Source of the DNA: Acidobacteriota bacterium
GTDB taxonomy: Bacteria > Acidobacteriota > Blastocatellia > Pyrinomonadales > Pyrinomonadaceae
Assembly: GCA_025463135.1 (NCBI GenBank)
Contig: JAOAPY010000026.1
Span: 62,001-126,000, forward strand
Direction: 5' to 3'
DNA: 64,000 nt
The translations under genes and the position numbers were made by a program. The notes under the pieces were generated by a model, which did no database searches, was not told where the DNA came from, and saw nothing but the letters and a program-made list of their open reading frames with translations. Of the stretch, positions 1-8,615 are shown in pieces (within the stretch, counting starts at the first letter, position 1; the number at the start of each line of letters is the position of its first letter).

Positions 1-138
1 TTCGCGGGCGATGGAATCGTCGCGCGCCGCCAGGGCGTGCATGGCCCGTTCCAGAGCCCGCTCGGCTTCACCCCCGAGCAAAAGCACACGGTCACGCAAT
101 TCGTTCAGTTCGTCATCAAGATGGCGGTGGTAATCCAT
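1..138 (-). CDS. phoU: PhoU, N-terminal fragment (cut by window edge)
   Basis: Only the first 46 codons are present; the gene runs off the left end. The start (ATG at 138) gives MDYHRHLDDELNELRDR, followed by a helix rich in Glu, Arg and Ala, which fits the N-terminal helix of PhoU, the three-helix-bundle protein that restrains the PstSCAB transporter and its sensor kinase when phosphate is plentiful. It is the last gene in a minus-strand series pstS-pstC-pstA-pstB-phoU, the usual order. It is separated from pstB by about 145 bp that hold a heptamer repeat pair, so a separate promoter is possible. Identification rests on a short segment plus context. Confidence 0.8.
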   Translation of the reverse strand, partial: MDYHRHLDDELNELRDRVLLLGGEAERALERAMHALAARDDSIARE

Positions 139-170
139 AGTCTTGTCTTAAATCTCAGATCTGAGATCCT

Positions 171-280
171 GGTCTTTGGCCTTTGGTCTTTGGATTTCTT
201 TCGTACCTCTGAGACTTTTGCAACAAAGCCTTTCAATGTTTGGTGCAAAACCAAAGACCAAAAACCAAAAACCAAAGACC
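171..280. repeat. Heptanucleotide repeat pair, inverted arms (pstB-phoU gap)
   Basis: The left arm (171-197) is a run of 7-base words GGTCTTT, GGCCTTT, GGTCTTT. The right arm (253-280) is AAAGACC, AAAAACC, AAAAACC, AAAGACC, the reverse complement of the left. The arms could form an imperfect hairpin around about 55 bp. The same word type recurs at 28731, 33280, 34903, 61328 and 61988. Confidence 0.85.
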
Positions 281-283
281 TCT

Positions 284-1129
284 TCACCCAAACCTTCCCG
301 TGATGTAATCCTCAGTCACCTTTTGATCCGGCGCAGTAAAAATCTTTTCCGTCGGGTTTACCTCGATCAACTTGCCCAGCAGAAAAAATGCGGTGGTGTC
401 AGAGACGCGAGCTGCCTGCTGCATGTTATGCGTCACGATCACAATTGTGTACTGCTGCTTTAGATCTACGATTAACTCTTCAATCTTTGACGTGGCGATC
501 GGATCCAGAGCGGACGCAGGTTCGTCCATCAATATTACCTCAGGCCTGATGGCCAACGCCCGGGCAATACACAATCGCTGCTGCTGCCCGCCCGAAAGGC
601 CAAGGGCGGATTGGTGCAGGCGGTCTTTTGCTTCGGACCACAACGCCGCATCTTTCAGCGCCTGCTCAACGCGATCAGCCAGTTCAGTTTTGCTTTTCGT
701 GACGCGATTAATCCGCAGGCCATAAGCCACGTTGTCGAAAATCGATTTTGGAAACGGATTCGATTTTTGAAACACCATGCCCACGCGACGGCGTAAATCC
801 ACCACGTCGGTTCCGGGATCATAAATGTCGTTGCCGTCGATCGTGACCTGCCCCTCAACGCGAGTCGCGGGGATCACGTCATTCATGCGGTTTAGCGTTC
901 TCAGGAACGTCGACTTTCCACAACCCGAAGGCCCGATCAACGCCATTACGATTCGTTCGGGAATAGAGAGAGTGATCTGAAACAACGCCTGCGATCGCCC
1001 ATAGTAGAAGTCCAGATCGCTAACCGTAATCTTCGCAGGCGCCGCCGGCGTCGAAACAAAGGACGCTTTAGATTGGTCTTGCGGCAACGTAAACTGCGAC
1101 GGAATTTTTGGTGTCGTGGCTGACATCAT
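284..1129 (-). CDS. pstB: Phosphate ABC transporter ATP-binding protein PstB
   Basis: This is the cytoplasmic ATPase of the high-affinity phosphate importer, driving PstCA. At 281 residues it is near the usual size, with an N-terminal tail of about 30 residues. The Walker A motif GPSGCGKST is at about residues 66-74, the ABC signature is LSGGQQQR, Walker B is VILMDEP, and a switch-region TH follows in [16 protein letters not shown]. The start at 1129 overlaps the pstA stop as TGATG, which argues for translational coupling; a second ATG lies directly behind it. An in-frame extension to 1225 exists but would lie wholly inside pstA, so it was not used. Confidence 0.95.
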   Translation of the reverse strand: MMSATTPKIPSQFTLPQDQSKASFVSTPAAPAKITVSDLDFYYGRSQALFQITLSIPERIVMALIGPSGCGKSTFLRTLNRMNDVIPATRVEGQVTIDGNDIYDPGTDVVDLRRRVGMVFQKSNPFPKSIFDNVAYGLRINRVTKSKTELADRVEQALKDAALWSEAKDRLHQSALGLSGGQQQRLCIARALAIRPEVILMDEPASALDPIATSKIEELIVDLKQQYTIVIVTHNMQQAARVSDTTAFFLLGKLIEVNPTEKIFTAPDQKVTEDYITGRFG

Positions 1130-1998
1130 CAAAATTTCTTGCGGGTAAAGAAACGCACCGCGATATTTATTCCCAAAATCAAAGTCATTAACACCAGTGT
1201 GGCTGCCCAGGCCTGCGCATGCCACTCGTCATACGGTGAAATCGCGTAACTATAAATCTGCACCGTAAGCGACGCGATCGGTTGATCGAGGTAATGACTG
1301 AAGAAGCGGCTGCCGAACGCGGTGAAGAGCAATGGTGCTGTCTCTCCCGATACCCGCGCGACAGCCAGCATGGCCCCTGTGGCAATACCCGAGGCAGCGG
1401 CTGGGATGACCACGCCCAGGGTAACGCGCCATTGTGGCGCGCCCAGGGCCAGCGCGCCTTCGCGCAGACTTTGCGGCACCAGCTTGATCATCTCTTCAGT
1501 GGTGCGCGCCACAATGGGAATCATGATCAATGCGAGTGCGATGCCTCCAGCCAGCGCCGAAAAATGCTTCAGTGGCAAGACGACAATCGTATAGACGAAG
1601 ACCCCGGTAACTATTGACGGAATTCCCGTCAGCGTATCGACAACGAAACGCAACAGACTGGCAAAGCGACCGCGCCCAAACTCGGAGAGATAAACTCCGA
1701 CAGAGATTCCCAGTGGCATCCCGGCCGAAGATGAGAGCAACAACAATACTATCGATCCGAGAATTGCATTGCCGATGCCCCCACCTTCTCCTACAGGGCG
1801 AGGACTATCCAATAAGAACCGTAAGCTGACCGAACCGATTCCCTGCCAGGCGATATAAGCAAGGATTACCAACAGCACTCCGACCGCAAACAAGGTGCAG
1901 GCGGCCGTGAACGCCGTCATGGCAGCGCTGGTTACCCGTCGGTGCCGGTCACCTCTGGGTAGCTTAGACTTCAGTCTGAGTTCTTCCGTTACGTTCAT
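1129..1998 (-). CDS. pstA: Phosphate ABC transporter permease PstA
   Basis: This is one of the two inner-membrane permeases that form the phosphate channel with PstC. The 289-residue protein has about six hydrophobic segments and the permease loop [24 protein letters not shown] cut here to its core [11 protein letters not shown], which contacts the ATPase. Its last base is shared with the pstB start. Codons 7-12 (LRLKSK) are written in a degenerate copy of the CAGACTGAAGTCTG palindrome that also sits intact in the gap to pstC, so the extreme N-terminus may derive from a repeat. The membrane part begins only after about residue 25, so this should not affect function. Confidence 0.95.
   Translation of the reverse strand: MNVTEELRLKSKLPRGDRHRRVTSAAMTAFTAACTLFAVGVLLVILAYIAWQGIGSVSLRFLLDSPRPVGEGGGIGNAILGSIVLLLLSSSAGMPLGISVGVYLSEFGRGRFASLLRFVVDTLTGIPSIVTGVFVYTIVVLPLKHFSALAGGIALALIMIPIVARTTEEMIKLVPQSLREGALALGAPQWRVTLGVVIPAAASGIATGAMLAVARVSGETAPLLFTAFGSRFFSHYLDQPIASLTVQIYSYAISPYDEWHAQAWAATLVLMTLILGINIAVRFFTRKKF
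1963..1980. repeat. Degenerate palindrome inside pstA codons 7-12
   Basis: The + strand reads CTTAGACT-TC-AGTCTGAG, an 8-bp stem with one wobble. It matches the intact palindrome at 2018-2037 in the adjacent gap. Confidence 0.6.
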
Positions 1999-2017
1999 CT
2001 CTCATCCGGCGCGAGCT

Positions 2018-2037
2018 GCACAGACTGAAGTCTGTGC
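2018..2037. repeat. REP-like palindrome, type B (CACAGACT/AGTCTGTG)
   Basis: A 9-bp perfect stem GCACAGACT/AGTCTGTGC with a 2-base centre fills most of the 42-bp gap between pstC and pstA. Related copies are at 31768-31785 and 48079-48097, and inside the 120-bp units at 8.6-9.0 kb. Confidence 0.8.
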
Positions 2038-2040
2038 TAC

Positions 2041-3030
2041 CTAGGCCGCCGCGCCACTCTTACGCGTTACATTCCAAACCAGCACTCGGGCCAGACCATT
2101 TACCACAAACGTCACCAGAAAGAGGATTAGGCCCAGCTCGACCAAAGCGCTCAGATAAAGGTCCTGAGTTGCTTCCGTAAACTCATTAGCTATGGCCGAG
2201 GCGATCGTGTAAGAGGGGGCAAAGAGCGAAGCGCTGATTTCCGCGCGATTGCCAATTACCATGGTCACCGCCATAGTCTCGCCCAGCGCCCGTCCCAGTC
2301 CCAGCATCACCGCCCCGGCGATTCCCGGCGCTCCGTTGATTAGCACTACACGCGTCGTTTCCCATTTGGTGGCGCCCAACGCCAATGCTGCTTCACGCTG
2401 CGAGTTGGGAACAGCAGCCAACACATCGCGCACAACTGACGATATGATTGGCGTCACCATGATCGCGAGTATGATTCCCCCAGTGAGCATCCCAATTCCG
2501 GTTATTGGTCCCTGGAACAAAGGCGCCCAGCCAAACCAGTGCGCCAGCGGGGGCTCGACATGCACTCGCAAAAATGGCGCCAGCACAAAAATCCCCCACA
2601 GTCCGTAAACGACCGAAGGAATAGCAGCCAGCAACTCAACCAGAAAAGTTATGGGCCTGGCGATATAATGCGGCGCCTGCTCAACCAGAAAAATTGCAAT
2701 ACCCAGGGACAACGGAACGCTTATGAGAAGCGCCAGCAGCGATGAAACCACGGTGCCGTAGATGAACGGGAGCGCTCCGAATTCACTCTTGACGGGATTC
2801 CACTCGCGGCTCCACAAAAAGCTGAAGCCGAATTGGCGAATCGAGGGGAGCGACTTCAGGGCCAGGGCGATGATCATGCCACCGACGACAATCAGGACCA
2901 GTAGCGCGGCACAAAACATCAAGCCACGAAAGATCGCATCGCCCGCATTGCCCGTAGGCGAAAGCGCGCGTCGCAATCGTCCGACAAACTTCAGTTTGTC
3001 GTGAGCTGCAGTAGAAGTCCTGGTGGACAT
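2041..3030 (-). CDS. pstC: Phosphate ABC transporter permease PstC
   Basis: This is the second phosphate permease, partner of PstA. The 329-residue protein has an N-terminal cytoplasmic stretch of about 35 residues, a first membrane helix (about 36-60), then the family's large periplasmic loop and further helices. The EAALALGATKWET loop marks the PstB contact. Residues 11-18 (DKLKFVGR) are encoded by a perfect copy of the type A palindrome at 2982-3001, the same sequence that occurs between genes elsewhere in the window. The N-terminus therefore looks extended by repeat insertion, or the true start lies downstream at a non-ATG codon; no clear ribosome binding site settles this. Confidence 0.93.
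   Translation of the reverse strand: MSTRTSTAAHDKLKFVGRLRRALSPTGNAGDAIFRGLMFCAALLVLIVVGGMIIALALKSLPSIRQFGFSFLWSREWNPVKSEFGALPFIYGTVVSSLLALLISVPLSLGIAIFLVEQAPHYIARPITFLVELLAAIPSVVYGLWGIFVLAPFLRVHVEPPLAHWFGWAPLFQGPITGIGMLTGGIILAIMVTPIISSVVRDVLAAVPNSQREAALALGATKWETTRVVLINGAPGIAGAVMLGLGRALGETMAVTMVIGNRAEISASLFAPSYTIASAIANEFTEATQDLYLSALVELGLILFLVTFVVNGLARVLVWNVTRKSGAAA
2982..3001. repeat. REP-like palindrome, type A, inside pstC
   Basis: The perfect 9-bp stem CGACAAACT/AGTTTGTCG with a TC centre lies in frame within pstC codons 11-18. It is identical to intergenic copies at 25652, 31738 and elsewhere. Confidence 0.85.
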
Positions 3031-3051
3031 CGCTCTTCAATCGCCGGCCAT

Positions 3052-3071
3052 CGACAAACTCGAGTTTGTCG
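3052..3071. repeat. REP-like palindrome, type A, pstC-pstS gap
   Basis: CGACAAACT-CG-AGTTTGTCG lies directly after the pstS stop codon (on the transcribed strand) and before pstC. It could act as an mRNA hairpin that separates abundant pstS message from pstC, as REP elements do in other operons; that role is an inference. Confidence 0.85.
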
Positions 3072-3079
3072 GACATGAC

Positions 3080-4162
3080 TTACCGCAACGGCTTGCCCGC
3101 CGCCGTAATTGAATTAAGTCTCGCTTCGGCTCGCTTGACTATGTCCGCGGGCAACGGCGCATACAACAAGTCCCGGGCAAACTTTTCGCCGTCGTGAATT
3201 CCCCACCACAGGAAATCAACCACCGCTTTCCCTTTCGTGGCATCCCTCTGCTCTTTGTAGATCAGGATGTAGGTGTAGCTGGAAATCGGGTAAGCATTCG
3301 CGCCCGTGGCGTTAGTGATCGAGACCCGCAGGTCTTCGGGAGTGGTTGCTGCTGACCCCGCCGCCGCGGCAACCACCGTGTCAATGGTGGGCTCGACGAA
3401 TTTATCGCTGGCGTTTTTGATTAATGCAACCGGTAAATTGTTCGGTTTAGCATATGCCAGTTCCACATAGCCGATCGTATTCGGCTGGTTCTTCACTTGT
3501 CCGGTTACACCTTCATTGCCTTTGCCGCCCTGACCCACCGGCCATTTGGGCGCCTTGTCGACGCCGACTTTCGTCTTCCATTCAGGGCTGATCTTTGAAA
3601 GATAGTCAGTGAAAACAAACGAGGTGCCACTGCTATCAGCACGATGGACCACCGTAATGTCTGTAGCGGGCAGGTTCACACCCGGATTGTCGGTCTTTAT
3701 CCGCGGGTCATTCCATTTGGCAATCTTGCCGAGAAAAATATCGGCCACGACATCAGAAGAAAAGCGCAGCGGCTGGGAGATACCCTGCAGGTTGTAGGTC
3801 AAAACCACCGCACCCAGCACCGTGGGGATATGAATCAGCGCGCCCGGGGCCGCCTTCAAATCGTCGTCAGTCATCGGCGCGTCTGAAGCGCCAAAGTCCA
3901 CCGTCTGCGACTGGATTTGCTTGATTCCGCCGCCCGAACCAATCGACTGATAATCGATTTTGATATTTTGGTTGAGCTTGCCGTATTCGCTGACCCACTT
4001 TTGATAGAGCGGGTTGGGAAAAGTCGCGCCCGCACCCTGCAGGCTGATGTTTCCGCCCGACTGCGTTCCGGTCGAACCAGGGCTGCAGGCGACAGCCAGA
4101 GTCAGCAGCACTGTAAGCGCGATGCCCAGGAAAATTCGCGGCGCTGAATTCAATGGGACCAT
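3080..4162 (-). CDS. pstS: Phosphate-binding lipoprotein PstS
   Basis: This is the periplasmic phosphate receptor that feeds PstCA. The 360-residue protein opens with a signal peptide ending in the lipobox LAVAC (Cys at about 26), so it is probably membrane-anchored. Family motifs follow: LQGAGATFPNPLYQKW, SIGSGGGIKQI, GASDAPM and RADSSGTSF, which supply the phosphate-binding serines and backbone amides. The start is supported by AGGAGAG about 7 bases upstream. It is the first gene of the transporter series and has a 147-bp upstream region holding three TGAAC/GTTCA repeats spaced 11 bp, a candidate Pho box. Confidence 0.97.
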   Translation of the reverse strand: MVPLNSAPRIFLGIALTVLLTLAVACSPGSTGTQSGGNISLQGAGATFPNPLYQKWVSEYGKLNQNIKIDYQSIGSGGGIKQIQSQTVDFGASDAPMTDDDLKAAPGALIHIPTVLGAVVLTYNLQGISQPLRFSSDVVADIFLGKIAKWNDPRIKTDNPGVNLPATDITVVHRADSSGTSFVFTDYLSKISPEWKTKVGVDKAPKWPVGQGGKGNEGVTGQVKNQPNTIGYVELAYAKPNNLPVALIKNASDKFVEPTIDTVVAAAAGSAATTPEDLRVSITNATGANAYPISSYTYILIYKEQRDATKGKAVVDFLWWGIHDGEKFARDLLYAPLPADIVKRAEARLNSITAAGKPLR

Positions 4163-4238
4163 GAGAATCTCTCCTAAAATTGAAGCGTGTTGTAGCTGGA
4201 AGAACCGAGTACTCTAGAAGCGTCGTGTTACATCTATC

Positions 4239-4265
4239 TGAACTACGGCTGAACAATATGTGAAC
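4239..4265 (-). promoter_or_regulatory. Candidate Pho box upstream of pstS
   Basis: On the + strand TGAAC occurs at 4239, 4250 and 4261, exactly 11 bp apart; on the pst strand these read GTTCA. PhoB-type regulators bind tandem direct repeats with an 11-bp period, each holding a short core plus an AT-rich part. The array lies 77-103 bp upstream of the pstS start. No clear -10 box could be fixed. Confidence 0.5.
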
Positions 4266-4309
4266 CGTCTTATGGTCGGTTCCGGTTCCGTCACCGCGTG
4301 ATCGCGTCA

Positions 4310-4777
4310 TTACACGTGGGATTCTTCCCGATGGGCCACGACCAGGAGCCGATAACCAACATTGATCATCGTATCGATGGAAACGTCGTAAGGCAGGAGC
4401 TTGGTGCGCAGACGATAGATGTAGACATGGAGACTCTCGGGATTGAGAGGCTTTCCGGCACCCCAGGCGTATTGCCAAAGCTCTTCGGCGGGTACGATGC
4501 GATCGGCCGAGCGGGCCAGGCGTGAAATGATCAGAAACTCAGTCCGCGGAAGTTTGATTGCCTGGCCCTCACAAGCAACGTAGTAATTTCCGTGCTCGAC
4601 TCGCAGATAGCCGTCATCGTAAATATCTTCCTCTGGCGAAGTGGAGAGCTGACGTTCGGGAAGTGAAACTTGCGATATGGACATAAGCGTTGGGCGAACG
4701 GTCAAACTTTCCGGTGGCCGCCAACCAGCTGTGCTGAATCGCTGATCGCCAACAAACGATTTTTCTTCGGCGAGCAC
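4310..4777 (-). CDS. OmpR/PhoB-type winged-helix DNA-binding protein without receiver domain
   Basis: The 155-residue protein carries only the output half of a PhoB-like regulator. The last 100 residues have the family layout: a beta-platform with TEFLIISRLARSADRIV, a recognition helix ESLHVYIYRLRTKL, and the closing wing hairpin INVGYRLLVV. No receiver domain or phospho-acceptor Asp is present. A GTG start at 4777 lies 13 bp past the receptor stop, suggesting cotranscription; ATG at 4684 is an alternative that would drop 31 residues of low-complexity sequence. Its position directly before pstS makes it a candidate controller of the phosphate genes, though that is inferred from context only. 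Confidence 0.85.
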   Translation of the reverse strand: MLAEEKSFVGDQRFSTAGWRPPESLTVRPTLMSISQVSLPERQLSTSPEEDIYDDGYLRVEHGNYYVACEGQAIKLPRTEFLIISRLARSADRIVPAEELWQYAWGAGKPLNPESLHVYIYRLRTKLLPYDVSIDTMINVGYRLLVVAHREESHV

Positions 4778-4790
4778 CTCGTCCGAAACA

Positions 4791-7700
4791 CTAGAAGTTC
4801 AGGCGCAAAGCAAATTGAATCTGACGACTGGTGCCGAGGCCGACATCTCGGACCACCGTTTGTCGCAGCAATCCGAACGTGCCGCCGGCGCCCGAGGCAG
4901 TATAGGGCTGGCCCGGTTGACCTGCGGTTCCGCTTCCCGTGGCGGTCGGTAGCGCGAGACTCAAGGTAGAACCTGGGTTTGCGAAGTTGGTGTGATTCAG
5001 AACATTGAAGATTTCCGTGCGAAACTCGAGATTCGTCCTATCAGAAAATCGGAAGCGTTTATTTAGGACGATATCGAACTGACTGAAGTTAGGACCTCGC
5101 AGTGCGTTGCGCGGCAGGTTGCCGAAGGTTCCGGGCGCCGGAGTAGAAAACGCTGCCGGATTCAAGATGCTGCGATCGTTACTCAAGTAAGGGCTTACGC
5201 CCGCAATTAAGTTGGGCCGGCGAACGTTGCGTGAATTACCTCCGCCAGGTGTATTGACCACCGCAATGAATCCTGCCGGCAACGCTCCGCTGGGCAGTTG
5301 CGCGACGAAGCCGGTTGGCTGACCCGCACCGCACCCCGCGGGATTCACACACTGAATGACGACGTCGGGCCTGACGATACCGACCTCGATTGGCAGTCCC
5401 GATCGCCCGTTGACGATGGTTCCGATCTCCCAATCACCCAGGACAGCGTTCCCCGCGCTGCCGAGACCGTGCTTCCTGCCTTTGCCATAGGGCAGGCTGT
5501 AGAGTGCGCTGAGATTGAAGCTGTGACGAACGTCAAAGTTGTTATAACCGTTGTCATAATCGTACTCGCTCAAGGCCCGAGCATTATTCGCCGCGGTGCG
5601 TGCCTCGTTCGAGCCGGCGGTGTTTCCAAAGCTGCGTGCGAACGTGTACTGCGAGTTCAAAACCAGTCCGGTAGCAAAACGCCGACCTAACGACATCTGC
5701 AGCGCGCGGTAACTGTCGTGACCGCCGCTTGTCTTGTAATCCACTTCGGCGTACGGGTTCAGCACGGTCAGTCCGCTGATGATCGAGAACTCGCGCACGG
5801 TGCGTACCGCGGTGACGTTGCCCGCCGCATCCGCGAGGTTCACGACGCCGAAACCCGAGGGCAAGGTCGCGGCAGTTGGTCCAATGGTTGTCTGTCCCGG
5901 CAGAATCCGGTTAGCCACACTGCGCAGGAAAAGATTTCGTCCCTGAGCACCCACAAACGCCGTCGACAGTGTCAGCTTGCCGGGCAGTTCCTGTTGCCAC
6001 GAGAAGCTGTACTGGTAAACCTTCTCGGGAATCTTGTAATCGTTCGCATAAGCCCGCGGTTGATAAGCCCGGTTGTTGGGATTGCTAAGAAAGGCCGCCG
6101 CGATTACAGCCGCGTCCTGAGGGAAAGCATTATTAACGTTGCTGATTGTGGAGCTAATGCGGTTCGACTCAATCGGCTGGATCTGATCTTCTGTCTGGCC
6201 GGGACCGTAGTAGATGCCCGCGCCACCTCGCAACACCGTGCGTCCCCCTGCGAAGAAGCCCGTGCCCGAAGGCTTTGGTGACCATGTCAGCGCCACGCGT
6301 GGGCCAAAGTTCGTCTTCGATGTAAGCAATGGATCCTGGCTCGAATCGCGCAACACACCGGTATCGATGTTGAAGAGTATCTGGCGGTTATTAGCCTCGC
6401 GCAACGGCGTGTAGTACTCATAACGCAAGCCATAATTCAAGGTTAGGTTTGGTCTTATCTTCCATTCGTCCTGTGCGTACCCGATGTAATACTCCTGCTT
6501 TCCAAGAGCCTGCCCGGTCGATCCATTGAAGAATGGAGAAGGCGCCGAGAGGTCGCCCAAAAACTGCACCGACGATGCTGTGTTCGCCAGAAAGTTATTG
6601 ATGTTGGCGTAGGTATAGGTAATGCCACCCTGCCTGTCTGTGTACAAACGAATCGTTCGTACCTCGCCGCCAAACTTGAAAGTGTGATTGCTGCGAGTCC
6701 AGGTCAGGTTATCCACGAACGAAACTGAGTAAGGCGTATAGGGCTGGCCGCGTCCGTTCTGCGCGCTATTGGCGCGTATCAAACCACCGGGGGTAGCAAC
6801 ACCGGCATTCGCGCCCTGGCCAGGTAACGCAAAGCCGGCCACGCTGCCGGAGATATTGAACGAAAGGTTTGACAGGTTGATGCCGTTAACAGTCGGCGCC
6901 AGGCCGTTGATTCGGGAGAGAGCGCTGTTGTAACCAACCTTGAATTCGTTGAGCAAGGTAGGAGCCGGCAATGACTGCAGGGCGATGACGCCATTCTGAG
7001 GTACATCGCGAATGGCAAGCTTTCGACCGCTCACGCCGTCAGGCTGCAGGTTCGTGCCCTGATCGCGAAAGAAGCGAAAGTACATCGAGTGTTTTTGGTT
7101 GAGGCGGTAGTCAAGTCGCAAGGCCGCGGAATTTTCGTTGACGATATTGGTCGCCTGGAGCTGAACAGTATCAAACAGATCTGGTCCAACACGGAGGCTG
7201 ACCGCCGCGGGATCTCGGAACGCTGGAATCAGCGCCGCGGTGGAGGCGTTACAGGCCACAGCGCCAGTGCCCAGCGGCGGCGCGCAAATACGCGAAGCGA
7301 ATCCTGGTACGGTCTCGATGGAGTTGATGCCGCCACGCAACCGATAGCCTTCATATGAGAAAAAGAAGAAGGCCTTCTCCTTAATAATCGGACCGCCGAT
7401 GGATCCGCCGAACTGGTTCAGGCGTAGCGGGCTCTTCTTTAAGAGTGGGTTACTATTGTCAAAGAAGTTCGCGGCATCCAATGCATCGTTGCGGAAGAAT
7501 TCAAAGACCGAGCCGTGAAAATCCTTGCCGCCTGATTTAGTCAGCACATTGATCTGTCCGCCGGTTCCCGTGCCCTGCTCCGCGGGATAATTGTTCGAGT
7601 CGACCCGAAACTCCTGTACGTTCTCGAGACTGGATTGAAGCCGAAAAGGCGTGGGCACTTCGCCGTTCAAATTGCCTGGCGAACTGTCGATGATGGCCGT

Positions 7701-8303
7701 GCCTTCGATGCCGTCAAAGCGAACCGTATTCTGCTCGACCGCGCGACCCGAGAAGCGAATATCTCCAAAGGTACCCGAACCGCTGTTCACGGCGCCCGGC
7801 GCTTGCAGATATAACTGTGACAGCTGGCGGCCATTGATGGGCAGCCCCACAACTTCGCGCGGATTCACGTTGGCGCCGTTGGCCGCGGAGCTCGTATCCA
7901 AGATCGTTTCGCCGCCGGCGGAGACATCGACCGTTGCTCTCAGATCCTGCGGCTTAACCACGAGATTGAGCCTCAACTCCTGCCCGACGAGTACCTGCAC
8001 ATTCGTTGCGGTCGTCGCCAGGCCTGCCGTCGTCACTGTCACTGTATACGTGGATGGTTTCAGTGAAGAGATCACATACAGGGCATCTGGGTTGCTGGTC
8101 GCCGTTCGTTCTTCTCCCGTCTTGTCATTTTTCACGACAACACTGGCGCCTGGTATCAGTCCGCCATTTTGATCTGTGACCGTACCGGCGATTTGACCGC
8201 TCTCGGCCTGGGCCAGAGCCATCACTGGAATGAACAGGATCGCGAGAAACGCAAAGAGCCTTGAGACTCTGTTGCGAAACCGTTGGGGGTTAAATGAACT
8301 CAT
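4791..8303 (-). CDS. Oar-like TonB-dependent receptor with carboxypeptidase-regulatory domain
   Basis: This outer-membrane protein of 1170 residues starts with a signal peptide (FLAILFIPVMALAQA), followed by a carboxypeptidase-regulatory-like beta-sandwich (AGTVTDQNGGLIPGASV), a plug region with a weak TonB-box zone, and a long beta-barrel ending in aromatic Phe (FALRLNF). Such receptors are greatly expanded in Acidobacteriota and import large or scarce substrates. The start is set by the strong AGGAGGAGAAGG immediately before ATG 8303; a further in-frame ATG upstream at 8339 has no such site. The receptor heads the phosphate locus, so uptake of a phosphorus compound is a reasonable guess, but the substrate cannot be read from the sequence. 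Confidence 0.93.
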   Translation of the reverse strand: MSSFNPQRFRNRVSRLFAFLAILFIPVMALAQAESGQIAGTVTDQNGGLIPGASVVVKNDKTGEERTATSNPDALYVISSLKPSTYTVTVTTAGLATTATNVQVLVGQELRLNLVVKPQDLRATVDVSAGGETILDTSSAANGANVNPREVVGLPINGRQLSQLYLQAPGAVNSGSGTFGDIRFSGRAVEQNTVRFDGIEGTAIIDSSPGNLNGEVPTPFRLQSSLENVQEFRVDSNNYPAEQGTGTGGQINVLTKSGGKDFHGSVFEFFRNDALDAANFFDNSNPLLKKSPLRLNQFGGSIGGPIIKEKAFFFFSYEGYRLRGGINSIETVPGFASRICAPPLGTGAVACNASTAALIPAFRDPAAVSLRVGPDLFDTVQLQATNIVNENSAALRLDYRLNQKHSMYFRFFRDQGTNLQPDGVSGRKLAIRDVPQNGVIALQSLPAPTLLNEFKVGYNSALSRINGLAPTVNGINLSNLSFNISGSVAGFALPGQGANAGVATPGGLIRANSAQNGRGQPYTPYSVSFVDNLTWTRSNHTFKFGGEVRTIRLYTDRQGGITYTYANINNFLANTASSVQFLGDLSAPSPFFNGSTGQALGKQEYYIGYAQDEWKIRPNLTLNYGLRYEYYTPLREANNRQILFNIDTGVLRDSSQDPLLTSKTNFGPRVALTWSPKPSGTGFFAGGRTVLRGGAGIYYGPGQTEDQIQPIESNRISSTISNVNNAFPQDAAVIAAAFLSNPNNRAYQPRAYANDYKIPEKVYQYSFSWQQELPGKLTLSTAFVGAQGRNLFLRSVANRILPGQTTIGPTAATLPSGFGVVNLADAAGNVTAVRTVREFSIISGLTVLNPYAEVDYKTSGGHDSYRALQMSLGRRFATGLVLNSQYTFARSFGNTAGSNEARTAANNARALSEYDYDNGYNNFDVRHSFNLSALYSLPYGKGRKHGLGSAGNAVLGDWEIGTIVNGRSGLPIEVGIVRPDVVIQCVNPAGCGAGQPTGFVAQLPSGALPAGFIAVVNTPGGGNSRNVRRPNLIAGVSPYLSNDRSILNPAAFSTPAPGTFGNLPRNALRGPNFSQFDIVLNKRFRFSDRTNLEFRTEIFNVLNHTNFANPGSTLSLALPTATGSGTAGQPGQPYTASGAGGTFGLLRQTVVRDVGLGTSRQIQFALRLNF

Positions 8304-8460
8304 CCTTCTCCTCCTGTGGTTAACAAACAATTGCGGCAATGAATCTTGAAAAATTTGGCGGGCTGAATTTCAACTGAGAATTCGAGTCCCGTAGTCCCAA
8401 CCCGCGATCTGGATCGGGCGAAAGTTGTCGAAGGCAAGCCATGACTCTAGCCGCGGAGAG

Positions 8461-8498
8461 TTAATACGCTGTGAACTGGTCCTTAAATGTTTGTTAAC
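8461..8498 (-). promoter_or_regulatory. Possible Pho-box-like array upstream of the receptor
   Basis: On the + strand TTAAT (8461), TGAAC (8472), TTAAA (8483) and TTAAC (8494) follow each other at exactly 11-bp steps. The TGAAC core matches the pstS array. It lies about 160 bp upstream of the receptor start, further than usual, and AT-rich words recur easily by chance, so the call is weak. Confidence 0.3.
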
Positions 8499-8615
8499 GG
8501 GAGAGTGAGTGAGGAAGGCGAGCTCGCTCCGTGTGGCTATGGGGATTTGTAGCCAATCGGTGAGAGGTTCGGGCGAGTCTAAGACGTTATACTTCGTTAT
8601 GAAGGAGTGGCTTCA

